From positions 170,692,975-170,756,974 of the forward strand of contig NC_080572.1 of assembly GCF_030247185.1 (NCBI RefSeq): 64,000 nucleotides of DNA. The letters are read 5' to 3'. This document shows, one piece after another, positions 33,509 to 44,132 of the stretch. The first letter of the stretch is position 1, and each line of letters opens with the position of its first letter. A program made the translations under genes and the position numbers. The stretch comes from Malaya genurostris. Lineage: Eukaryota > Arthropoda > Insecta > Diptera > Culicidae. The notes under the pieces are model-generated. The model saw only the letters and a program-made list of their open reading frames with translations, searched no databases and was not told where the DNA came from.

Positions 33509-33821
33509 AACTTTAAAATATATGACATATTATTAGGTATATGTAATGATTACATATGAGCAACAATATTTTTGATTATTTTTGAACTTTAAAATACATG
33601 ACATATTATTAGGTATATGTAATGATTACATATGAGCAACAATATTTCTGATCATTACTGAATTACTGGCAACTTTAAATCAAAAATATTGTTGCTCATA
33701 TGTAATCATTACATATACCTAATAATATGTCATATATTTTAAAGTTCAAAAATATCAAAAATATTGTTGCTCATATGTAATCATTACATATACCTAATAA
33801 TATGTCATATATTTTAAAGTT
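33509..33821. repeat. Four-unit inverted repeat: two forward, two reversed
   Basis: A unit of about 70 bases (aactttaaaatatatgacat ... gagcaacaatatttttgat) occurs forward at 33509-33579 and 33585-33655, and reversed at 33678-33746 and 33755-33821. The two halves can pair over roughly 150 bases with a spacer of only about 20 bases. Each unit also contains its own near-palindrome (atatgtaatgattacatat). Unit-to-unit identity is very high, suggesting recent formation. Confidence 0.9.
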
Positions 33822-34383
33822 TATAATGCAATTCAAAAAATTCGGGAGACCGGGGAAAATAAACTCATGTTTAGGAGAATTTCTTGTTCAACAAGACAGT
33901 AGTGATTCTCGAATAATAACGTATGTCACGTGCCAGTGTATTTCCTAAAGAACACATCTTACATAATCATTTTTATTCCACTATTAACTTTCAAGTTTCA
34001 ACGGAAATTTTGAAGTAGTAACCAATCGGAAAACCCTCGGAGCAACACACCACCCACCCCGAGAAATACGCCCACTTTATTAATACGAGAATCTCGGATG
34101 AAAGTAATAGAAGCAATCAAAATAAAAATAAATTTGAAATTTCACAAAACCATGCGTTTTTCCGCAAAACTCATAGAAACCGTTGGTCAGTTCACTGAAC
34201 TTTATCTCGTTTTTTTCTGAATTAAAAAAAAATATTTGGGAAAAATAAATAAAGTAACTCGAAGTTTTTACGATTTTGAGTTCTGAAAAATGGGATTTTC
34301 ACACTTCATTGGAATTTTAGACAAATTCTGATTCGTGGCTTCCAGACAAACCTGTATACTATCGTTTCCGTTCCTATCCATAC
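33822..34383. other. No gene recognised
   Basis: AT-rich, without motifs. Confidence 0.4.
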
Positions 34384-34895
34384 GCACTTAGAAAATTTCG
34401 CAGAATTCGGTAATTTTTTTACCGAATTTTCAACAGCTTCGGTAATTAAATTGATTACAGATCGTTCGGTAATTGCTGAACTGTCAAACAACTACCGTAA
34501 ATTGTAAACCAAATGGATCTAACGGATTGTTAGGTAATTTTTTGTTTGTTTGTTTTCCTTTGGTTTAAATGATGGATTTTCGGATATCAAAAAACAACAC
34601 AAATTCACAAAAACGATTGAAGAAAATTTCAACCAACCATTAGCCACAACTATGGTTTTATTCCACGAAAAAAAGGCTCAAATGTTCCGGCTGACCGGAA
34701 TTATGAGCGCCTTCCAAAACACTGCACAATCCGTCGAGTCGAACAAAATTCTGTAATGAAAATTTACGTAAAACTGATCGTCCGGTAAAAATTTGCATAA
34801 TTATTGTAAAATGAAACGCATGTACCGCATATTCTATAGATTACCGAAATTTCTCGTCAAAAATATTACCGAACAAAGAAATCAAATCTTAGTGT
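34384..34895 (+). repeat. MITE-like element, copy 2
   Basis: The left end 'cacttagaaaatttcgcaga ... ttcggtaattttt' resembles the reverse complement of the right end 'aatattaccgaa ... aaatcttagtg', giving imperfect inverted termini of about 35 bases. It shares both ends with the copy at 13390-13880 in opposite orientation. The inner open frame (34550-34756) has no recognisable domain. It is probably non-autonomous. Confidence 0.55.
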
Positions 34896-37351
34896 GTACT
34901 GTGTATTAAGTAGGTGTTTATCTGGACCACCCTGCATATTGACATAAAGTTATTAAAAAAAATTTAATAATCTTCTCGTAGTGAAACCATAATAAATGCG
35001 TTAGGTGGGTGTATTTACCCCGAAACAATCTGACGTATGTGGCCTACGAACAACTTTTTTAACTAGATTACAAAAAAAGCTTTACGTCGTAACTACTTGG
35101 GTTTCTAGTTTTTTTTTACTCCATACAACAAGAAAAACTTATCTGGCTGACTGTAGATATTTTTCCCACACTGCAAATCTTTGATGTTGAGACTCCGGAT
35201 CGTCAAAACAATCTGTTTTCATTTTTAACGTTCTAACCACAATGTTAATCGTCTCGATTTTTGTGGTTTCGTCTATGAAATAAGGGGAGCTTTAAAAGGA
35301 GCAGCGGGAGGGTGTGTTTGCCCCGGTCTTCTCTTATCTCCTTTTTCTCATCATGATGATTTTCAATACGAGACTGCATGTATGGGCAATCTAAAGTTAT
35401 GCAAATTGTTCGTAGTACAACAAATGCCATAATTAAAGCAGCTAGATCTATGTTCCCTAGGTGACATTGGCCATATTTTGCGCAAGAAATAAGAAAGAAT
35501 CATTGAAAAAATATGGATGTATTCAATATAACAACATGCCTTTGGAAAGTTTATTCATCAACTGTCAACGTATTTCGTTAAAACTGGCTATATAAGCACG
35601 TCACTCTCGTAATGGACTAATCCATAAGGATACATGATTATTGATGGAACGCATACTGTATTTTATTTGCAATCTAAATCAAGAAAGTTTGATAGAATTA
35701 TACATAAAGTTATATTAAGTAGGTGGACTATACGACACGACAACCACGAATGAAAAAACCGCTATGCAATAGCAGCTATCAGCTCAATTGCCGTTTCATT
35801 TAAACGATTGTTTATATTGATAAACATCCGTAATTTCGCAGCAAAATACTGAATTATACTTAAATAAACTGTTTATTTTTGCAAATGAAATCCAAGTTAA
35901 TTTGGCACACTGCGGTGCACAAAACCACAATCCTTTACTGCAGATGTTCGTACACAAAGTGACAATGAAGCGAATGCACTCTAAATGACACAAAGTTGAC
36001 AAACATCGTCGATGCGTTTCGTTCGTAGGTGGAATTGCACGCAGTCAGAGGAAAACGAACGCTAGCCCGGTTTTCTACCTACGCTCCAATACGATGGCAA
36101 GTATATGCGATTTTCGCACTGCTGTTGCACTCCCCAGACACAGAGCTGACCGCGAGGTGTGAATTCAAGCGTGAGATGCAGCCGATACAGCATCAGGCAA
36201 TGAAACCTGACTTCGGGCAACGATAGATTCGTTGAATTTCATTTGATTATGCCCGATCGTTACACTGGCCAAAGATTGAAACCTATCCTACATATGAAAC
36301 CGGGTATTCGTTTTAAATCGTGTATAGAGTAGTGTACGATGTAGGTGAATTCTATTAAGGTTAACTAAATAGTGGTACTAGCTACTCGGTTAGCTATTAA
36401 CGCACAATTCAGTTAAAATACAAATTATATTATTTGTTGAAAATTCATTTCAAACCCTATTTTAATGTAGCATCATGCTGGCCGATATTTTTTGCCGAGG
36501 AATTAGTAAAATATAATCATGTGTAGGTTACAAATTAAATCTCAATCGTCAAGAGTAAGATCGTAGACCGTAGATGATCCATTATAATCAATAAAAATAT
36601 ATTTTCCCGGTTTTAACCGTTACGGTCATGCGCAGGAAGTAGATAATTTCTTTTAAGAAGATTTTAAAAAATATTACGAAACACATGAAACCAAAAAACA
36701 CGGGCCCACGACTTTCATACGTTTACGTGCGGTTCAAACGAATTTTTCCAACCTAACTTGTTACACTACCTAATATGCCTAGCTTCATTGAACTCATTAT
36801 ATTTTGGTATCTAGATACAGTGCCATGATTTTCTAGACAAAAAAATAACATTACTTAGATTTCAGTTAACAGTTATTTATTTACATAGCATGCCGTTTTA
36901 CTGACTGAGTCTCTAAAGCTTACAAAAACTTTGCAGCTAAAAGGTGCATATATTTGTGTGCAATGTGCAATTCGGCCCTAAACGTCTACCACATTTGTTA
37001 ATTCATTTTTGAGATCACAACACCATTGTCTAACTTTTCCTTCACTCATTGCAATAGGTCCATAAATCAAGTATAACTCTCGATGAGTTCTACCTTCTGA
37101 AGATTTTTTTTGCACAGAAAAATCTTATTACTTCGCAGTTGGTGGCAGCAACGATTGTCTCGAAAATTGTTTACTGCACGCACAGACAGGCAAATGACAA
37201 TTTAATCAAAACAACCTCTGAAATAACTGCACGAACAGTGTACGTAAAATAATGCACACGTTCATATATGCTACTCCTTGCTAATTTTGAAATACAAGCG
37301 AACAGCCCTCACTTTTCAAATATGTCTCATACATTTCTGAAGGTGCAAAAG
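34896..37351. other. No gene recognised
   Basis: About 2.4 kb of AT-rich sequence with only short open frames (35245-35430, 35796-36002, 36029-36226), none with a domain or splice context. The phrase 'tggaccaccctg' near 34924 could be an eroded transposon end. Confidence 0.35.
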
Positions 37352-37553
37352 CAAAGTCCTGGCTTTACATTCCTTTTGTGGAATTTGGCCTTTCTGTTTC
37401 AACAGACTTCGCAGCCGATTCTTAGTGTACAGAATCATTGCATGGCTAGTACTATGGATCCTACTGAAACTAAGAATCCGTCGGTCGGGGCTCGAACATA
37501 CGACAACTGGCTTGTAAGACCAGCGCCCTATGCATTGAACCACCAACCCGGGC
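37352..37553 (-). mobile_element. tRNA-derived SINE, best-preserved copy
   Basis: The reverse complement begins 'cccgggttggtggttcaatg' with the A-box region, then 'ggtcttacaagccagttgtc', the B box gttcgagcc and 'ccgacggattcttagtttca'. The body runs 'gtactagccatgcaatgatt', 'ctgtacactaagaatcggct', 'gcgaagtctgttgaaacaga', 'aaggccaaattccacaaaag' and 'ccaggactttg'. The tRNA-like head of about 75 bases is intact. It is transcribed by Pol III in principle and depends on a LINE for movement. Confidence 0.82.
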
Positions 37554-38035
37554 CTGAAACTTTATTTCTGGAGGTGACCTATGTCATAATGCATTTTAAC
37601 ACATAGAGTATGCAACCATTTTAAATCATTGTTTCGAAAGTCTGCACGTATGAGTGGTGATTACTGAGTTATAGTAATGGTCAAGGGTGTAACATTTGAA
37701 AACTCATCTGCATTTCGTCTTGATTGTACATATCGGAGTAAAAAACCTGCATTTTCCTTAATTGGGTACTTCAAAGAATGACGGTTATGCCTTCGGCATC
37801 GTAGCGCTAGGGCAGTGTGCCTTACTAAATATATTATGAAAATAAAAAATATTGGTAACGGATTAAATTATAATAAATTTCTATTGCCATTAGTGTAATT
37901 ATATTTTTATCGTACTCATGGACTTTAAGTTTTCAAGTCATATTTACGATATAAATTTTGCGAAATTTTAAGGAATCACTAATTCCAATATTTTAAATCA
38001 AACAAATACTGCACAAATGACATAAGGTAGATAAT
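37554..38035. other. No gene recognised
   Basis: AT-rich spacer between the SINE and the mariner relic. Confidence 0.4.
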
Positions 38036-38378
38036 TGGATGCCATATGAATTGAAACCGTCGGGGACGTCGAACTCCGCTTAATCACGTACGTACAATTG
38101 TTTCAACGTTACAAAAGGAAAGGATTTCTGCATCGAATTGTTACTGGTGATGAAATTACGATACTCCAAAGCGTCGGGCAACGTATTGATATCCCGGTCA
38201 TGCATCATCATCGACGGCCGTTCAGAATATTCATGGCGTAAAGGTAATGTTCTGTATATGGTGGAACCGGTTGGGTGTGGAGTATTATGAGCTCCTGCAG
38301 TCGAGTGAATGAATCACGGGAGAGGTGTACCAACGATAATTGATGCTTTCGAGCCGAGCATTACCAGAAAAACGACTA
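38036..38378 (+). pseudogene. Mariner (DD34D) transposase relic, left part
   Basis: The translation reads WMPYELKP, DVELRLITYVQLFQRYKRKGFLHRIVTGDEI (the catalytic Asp block of mariner, GDE) and, in shifted frames, NIHG...VMFCIWWNRLGV and YELLQSSE. It ends in ALPEKRL at the border with the inserted DD37E element. The N-terminal DNA-binding half is missing. The reading continues on the far side at 39592: joining the two flanks across the insertion restores an uninterrupted frame (EKRL then EYTDRHDKK). Confidence 0.85.
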
Positions 38379-39591
38379 AAGCTTGCTTCATTTAGAATTG
38401 GAACAAACTTTTGTTCATATTGTGGCGCTCCTGGTGGACGGATTTGGAAGTTCTTGGCGCCCACGTGTCGGGAATTTTGTCAGCTTCACGTTAGATTTTT
38501 GACATTCCGCAAATCGACTGTACTTTGTAAACAATCAACAAGGAAGCCGAAATACCGTATGACGCGTTATCAAACGGTGTAAGGAAACATTGACGACGAT
38601 TCGGAAGCCTCAAGTCAATCGTCGGAGTAGAACTGTCGACCGGAAACTGCGTGGTAAGATTTTGAAGACGATTAAGAGGAATCCTAATCTGTCGGACCGT
38701 GATTTGGCCAGAAAATTCGATGCTGCCCATAGTACCGTGAGGAGAACTCGACTCCGGGAAGGAATCAAGTCGTATCGAGCTAGCAAACAGCCAAATCGGA
38801 CCATAAAACAGAATAGTGTGGTCAAAATTCGTGCTCGAAAACTATATGACCAGGTGCTGACCAAGTTCGACGGGTGTCTTCTGATGGACGATGAAACCTA
38901 TGTCAAGGCTGACTTCGGGCAAATCCCAGGTCAAAAATTTGCTTGGCAACAGCTCGGGGGATGTTCCAGCCAAATTTAAATTTGTTTTTGCCGACAAATA
39001 TGCAAGAAAATTTATGATTTGGCAGGGCATTTGCAGCTGTGGCAAAAAACGAAAGTTTTCGTTACAAATAAGACAATGACATCGGAACTATACCAAAAAG
39101 AGTGTCTCCAAAAACGAATTTTGCCGTTCATTCGATCCCACTACCATCCCGTAATGTTTTGGCCAGATTTGGCAAGCTGTCATTACAGCCAAGTCGTTCA
39201 AGAATGGTATGCAGAGAAAGGGGTCTAGTTTGTTCCGAAAAACCTTAACCCACCCAACTGCCCCCAGTTCCGCCCTATTGAGAAATACTGGGCAATCATG
39301 AAGAGGAGACTCAAGGCAAAGGGAAAGGTTGTCAAAGACATCAATCAGATGACGACCTGGTGGAACAAGATAGCTAAAACGATGGACGAAGAATGTGTGC
39401 GTCGCCTAATGAGCCGTGCTACAGGAAAAATTCGAGAATTCCTTCGAAACCGTGACGAATAATTTTATCCGTATTTTTTCTTTAAAGTATGAAGAAAACG
39501 CTACATTTGTATAAAAAAGATCTTGAATTCAATAATAAATAACTGAAATACAGGCAATTGTCTTTGTTCCAATTCTATCTGAAGCACGCTT
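38379..39591 (+). mobile_element. ITmD37E (DD37E mariner) element, ends preserved
   Basis: The element is 1213 bp. Its left end 'aagcttgcttcatttagaat' and the reverse complement of its right end 'aagcgtgcttcagatagaat' are inverted repeats that continue into 'tggaacaaa' on both sides, about 30 bases with a few mismatches. TA dinucleotides flank it at 38377-38378 and 39592-39593, the Tc1/mariner target. It sits inside a mariner relic whose frame is restored when the element plus one TA is removed. It is therefore younger than that relic, although its own transposase is now broken. Confidence 0.92.
38556..39462 (+). pseudogene. ITmD37E transposase, near-complete but broken
   Basis: The ATG is at 38556 (MTRYQTV), with a frameshift a few codons later into RKPQVNRRSRTVDRKLRGKILK and the helix-turn-helix LSDRDLARKFDAAHSTVRRTRL. 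The first catalytic Asp is in LMDDETYVKADFGQIPG (38884 onward). Frameshifts occur near 38940-38960 and 39045-39055. The second catalytic Asp is codon 39166-39168 (FWPDLASCHYS), a TAG stop is at 39226-39228, and the catalytic Glu is codon 39280-39282 (RPIEKYW). The two codons are 38 apart, so exactly 37 residues separate Asp and Glu, the diagnostic DD37E spacing. The C-terminus runs to RNRDE and a TAA at 39460. Dead by several lesions. Confidence 0.93.
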
Positions 39592-39790
39592 TAGAATACA
39601 CCGATAGACACGACAAAAAATTTTGGAACATAACAATGCTCGCCCACATGTTGCACAGCCGGTAAAACATGCTTAGAATAGCTAAAATGGGAAATCCTAC
39701 TCCATCCGCCTTATAGTCCAGACATTGCTCCGTCCGATTACTATTTTTTTTTGTTTAAAATTTCGAAAACAAAACGACACGAAGTTATTT
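39592..39790 (+). pseudogene. Mariner (DD34D) transposase relic, right part
   Basis: This continues the relic of 38036-38378: EYTDRHDKKF, then in shifted frames HNNARPHVAQPVKHA, LKWEILLHPPYSPDIAPSDYYFF. These include the second catalytic Asp (HDNARPH, here altered to NNARPH) and the third (SPDIAPSD). The C-terminal end is eroded after about 39750. Confidence 0.88.
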
Positions 39791-39799
39791 ATACTCCTA

Positions 39800-42700
39800 A
39801 TATAAAGCGTCAAGTAATGTAAACATTGCACAGTACATGAATCTATGCGTTGAAAATTTAGTGTATCGAAATAGAATTTATTGAGAACAATAAAATCTTT
39901 GTCTATTTCAACTATTTTTCACTCGAAACTAAGTACGATTGATAATTTTTCTTGTACACTGCTCTGGAATAAATTTCTATGCAGTAGCGACACCGCAACG
40001 AAATATTTCGCTGAAGAATAAAAGTTGGTTATTTCTAATGCGGAATTTAAAATCCTCATGAATCAACTCATAATTAAATGTCCCTTCCGTAGAGTATACG
40101 CACGCTTTTCGCGGTGGCAAAGCTAATAAGAGTTAACAAAATTTAGAGTAATTTTATTTGCAACAGTAAACAAAACTGAACTGTCTGACTTAAAAGTGAT
40201 GCTACTCCCGACAAGAATATACTTAAATCTCAAAGAATTGCAAAAACATGTTATGACACTTGAGCTAGTGCTTCAAAGTGTAGCAACTAATTGTCTGTGC
40301 TGCCGTTGCTGTTGATGGTGCTCTTGCTGTTGCTGTTGTTACTCAAATATCAGAAAGGCCACAAAAAACAGATACACGCATTTTTCTGGCAGTCTAGTAT
40401 ACACAAAACAGTTTTTCTTCTTTCGATATAACTCATTTCTCGGCACTTGATCAAATGGACTGTCGTGAAAATCTCAGTTGAAAGCGGGGGTGAAAATGAA
40501 GGAAAGTCGAATACATTTTTAACTACAATTTTCACTTTATCCTTCACAACTGGAAGTTATCGCATCTGTATATTTTTCACACCCCAAAACTTTTATTTTT
40601 TCTTCTTTTCCGAGTGGTAATCAGGGATCTCCGGTGGCAGAACAATTGAAGTAAGGTTTGCTAACATGCATTTTCACCAGCTGTAGACTGATTACAAACT
40701 CAATTTTGCAACTTAAACTTTATATGTAAATAAATATTACTTTATCTTCTTTTAACACAACCAGAACAACTCTTTTTTCAGCATAATCACAGCATCTAAC
40801 AATTTTCACGGTCACCTCCCGTATTTTCTTCTGCAGATAAAAAGATAATGTGAAAAAATAGGAACTGAATACGTAACAACTAATCTCCAGTAGCAAGAAA
40901 TAATATATCCTCTGGATTGTCCTTAGAAGCATACACACAGACTAACGCGTACCAGTAACACTATTCATTTCCCCCGACAGTATATCTTTCGGCAGATCTG
41001 CTCAGATTGGGTGGGATAAGGGCGTCAGCGACTGAATTTTCCTTAAATATCAGACACAGTTTTCTAGATGTGAGACTTTCTGGCTACTAGTCAGAGGAGT
41101 GGTTTGAGGAAGACCACCGGAGAGTAAAACCCTCAATTCCGTACCGTTTCGATAAAAGCGACCGATCGAACATGACTCAGTAGGTATACTAATTTATGGG
41201 GATTTTGAGGGGGTCGCAAAGCTGCGAAAAAATCAAACGGCGAACGAATATCAGTTCGCATCAGTCAACGGCGGCATGGACAGAGCAGAAAAAGCTAAAG
41301 CTCTCACACTAGTGAGCAGAAGATGGTAACGATAATAGAAACCTCCACATGATGTGAGAGGGAGCAAACTTCGGAGTTCACTTGTCAGTGTGTTAGTGCC
41401 TAAGCGGTGTAATGCAAACGCTACCCACATGCGTTACATCGGAGATATTCTCGGGCGAAGATTCAGCCAATCGATGCATCATATCTCATTGTCTGCATAC
41501 CAGACTTTGACAAAGGGAGGCAGCATGCAAGTCATAACCTCTCCTAATATGATTTCAGGTTGGTGGGTTGTGTGCTGTGCAAGCTTTCGATGTTGGAGGT
41601 GCATTTGGAAACGGTAGGAAAATGTGCCATGAAAATGGCGATAAAAGGAAAGGAATCATCGACCGTTATACGGTCATCATAAGTGTCATTCGAAAATTTT
41701 AAAAAATGCAAGAATAAATGAATAAAAAATGCAAAAATAAATAAAGTTCACAAAATGTTGTTATCACTTTTGAAATTACACTTTATTTTATGTGAATAAT
41801 ATTAGAAACAGAGGTGGACCCCACGTAGTTAATGCTAGGATTCAGAGAAAGTAGATATCGTGGAAAATAATGCATTCTTTTAAAATATTCCATAAATGAT
41901 TTCTTAATTAATTGCAAACAACGATTAATTAAATCATTCGTAAAGCCAAAGCTCTACCTTTAAACTACCTGTTTTTTCAATTGCGTTGCAAAGAATCACA
42001 TATGATTCCCAACGCTAAAAATTAAAAATATCTTTTGATGATGTTTTCGAATAAAATTGTTTGGGTTCCTGTCATAGATGAAAGGAACTTTGACTTCGTC
42101 AAGAGCCGGATTCGGCATTTTATTTCGAGAGATTTTGCCAACAGATTCTTCATTCGATGATGGAGTTCAAAAAGAAATTTAAAAAAATCTTTTCTTTAAA
42201 CTCAGATTTTGCGTTTTACCGCCGTCTTCCAATGATAATGCCTCTTGTGAACAAATAGAAGATTTTGATACGTAATTGATACATAAACCTGCTGTTTTAG
42301 TTCATAAAATCGATTAAATAGCGCGGTACAATTGCCATAATCCCTTTTTACATAACATCACGTAATATGATATTATACTACATTTATAGTCTTTTACCCA
42401 ATATAATAAATTCCAAAATCTCGGCAGCGCTGAATTTTGTGTTGTACAATAACGTCAGTAAGTTAACTATCACATGAGCAGATATCCTAAAGGGGCATAG
42501 AAAATAAACTTGCCTTCTCTTGTTTCATATTGACTAGAACTATACATCTTGAAACAAATAGTAATTCATTTCATTCGATACAAAGAAAGTTCAATCAGTG
42601 TAGCTTTAATGATATTACCAGGATCTTGTTGTTGGCACCGAAGAAATCTCAAGAAAATGAGAGTAAAAAAGCGTTGCATAAAATTCTACAAACGCGCACG

Positions 42701-43342
42701 CCGAACTGAGCATCGAAGGAGAATGTGATTGAAATCTAGAGAGCAAAGGAAAGATAGAGAAAGAGAGTGAGCGTATATTTTCCCCTTTTTGCTGAGAAGC
42801 ACAGTGTAGTGAGACTTATACTCTCAACGAAAATCAAATGCTATCTCTTGTCTCCTCTTATCAGCAAATGGATAGAACAAACGAACCATCGAAGGAATAT
42901 CGCGTAGTGATATGCATGGATAGTTTGTTCGCAGCACCTCCGACGGTGAGAATTCGGATGCAGTAAAACAAAAACGGTGATCAAATACCGTGTTTATTGT
43001 TTGGAATTATTTAAGGATGTGATGATAAGTTTTATGATGGATTGTAGCTAATCTATCGTATTCGGATGTGATTTGAATTAACTAAACAAATATTAATTTC
43101 AGCTGCCTGACCGTTCGAATTATCTGTTGTTATTATGCTTGCTGTTATTAAAGAGAAAGTTTTTGCATTGCTTTATTCAATAGATATATTATCTGAGAAC
43201 GTAATACTTTCGTTGATAGATTCACGCTAAACTTTAGAAGCACCTGAACTTTGAAGTGCGTTTTCTCAAAACCACCCATTCACACGATTCAATCGACACG
43301 ATATTTAATTTTGTGAGATGGTAAAACTCAAATCTATATATA
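39800..43342. other. No gene recognised; 3.5 kb
   Basis: I see no gene, RNA or known element. A run of CTGTTG/CAACAG hexamers is near 40300-40342. A GA-rich stretch ('gaaagatagagaaagagagtgagcg') is near 42747-42772, followed by sequence rich in short repeats. The open frame 41354-41617 ends near a 'cggtagga' donor-like site, but no acceptor or homology supports an exon. Confidence 0.35.
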
Positions 43343-43578
43343 CAGGGATAAAAATCTATTGCCGGAACCATGACAAAAAATCATAAAGTCATGAATCATG
43401 TCTATCATGAATAATAAGTCATTATTTCATGATCAAAACGATTGATATAATGAACAATAACACATCTTTCATGAAAATTTTCATGATATCGATCATTGTG
43501 CACATGAAATTTCATGAGAAGACATGGTACATGTTTTCATGATTGAAAAAATCATGGTGCAATAGATTTTTACCCGTG
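43343..43578. mobile_element. MITE, 236 bp, TA-flanked, rich in TCATGA
   Basis: The left terminus 'cagggataaaaatctattgc' and the right terminus, reversed, 'cacgggtaaaaatctattgc' are 20-base inverted repeats with two mismatches. TA flanks both sides (43341-43342, 43579-43580). The interior holds many copies of the palindrome tcatga/atcatgat. There is no coding capacity. TA target and short termini suggest mobilisation by a Tc1/mariner-class transposase. Confidence 0.82.
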
Positions 43579-43729
43579 TATAAACAAATATCATTCACTA
43601 TTTTTTTTACCTTTTCCATAAAAATAAAAAATAGATTTAGAATTCACTTGAACTTTAGAAAAAATTTCGAGGCGTGCACGTTTGTACAATTTTATGCAAC
43701 GTGTTATAACTCAGTTTTATATACCAATC

Positions 43730-44132
43730 GACTCAGCCCGACGAACTGAGCAAATGTCCATGTGTGTATGTGTGTTTATGTTTGTGTGGGTATGTGTTTA
43801 GGGGACAAGTATAGCGTGATAAGTAAGCCGATGCCTTCTAGACAGCTTAACTAGGTTCGATTCCGCACAGAATGTATTTCCGGCCCAAAATGGCGAATGA
43901 TCTTAAAGTTAAAGCCTCTATAAACGAAGCAAAAAAAAATAAGTCGAGATCTCGTCAGCCTGATGTAATATTGAATGTTTTTGAGATCGGATGTTTACTT
44001 TTCGAGTTATAGGTAGTTTTATGTTTGAATTTTCAGTTTTTGGACAATATCTGTCACAATTGTCCTTGTAAACGAAATATGTTTGAAGCCTCAGATTTCA
44101 CACGGTAATAGCTAACCAACAAGCCATAAATT
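43730..44132 (-). repeat. Dispersed repeat, distal part, interrupted by the next element
   Basis: On the minus strand it reads 'tggcttgttggttagctatt', 'tttacaaggacaattgtgac', 'atccgatctcaaaaac', then an 'acacacatacacacatggac' run and 'cagttcgtcgggctgagtcg'. The same order occurs in the plus-strand copy at about 50540-50960. The proximal part lies at 46160-46330 beyond the inserted transposon. Confidence 0.75.

Noticed and set aside
34918..34935. 'tggaccaccctg' as a transposon terminus
   Set aside because: No partner inverted end was found nearby.
41354..41617. 87-codon plus-strand frame followed by a donor-like site
   Set aside because: No matching acceptor, no domain and no conserved residues that I recognise.
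39800..43342. GA-rich and CAACAG-rich stretches as a promoter or 5' exon
   Set aside because: No TATA, start codon context, splice sites or coding potential strong enough to support a call.
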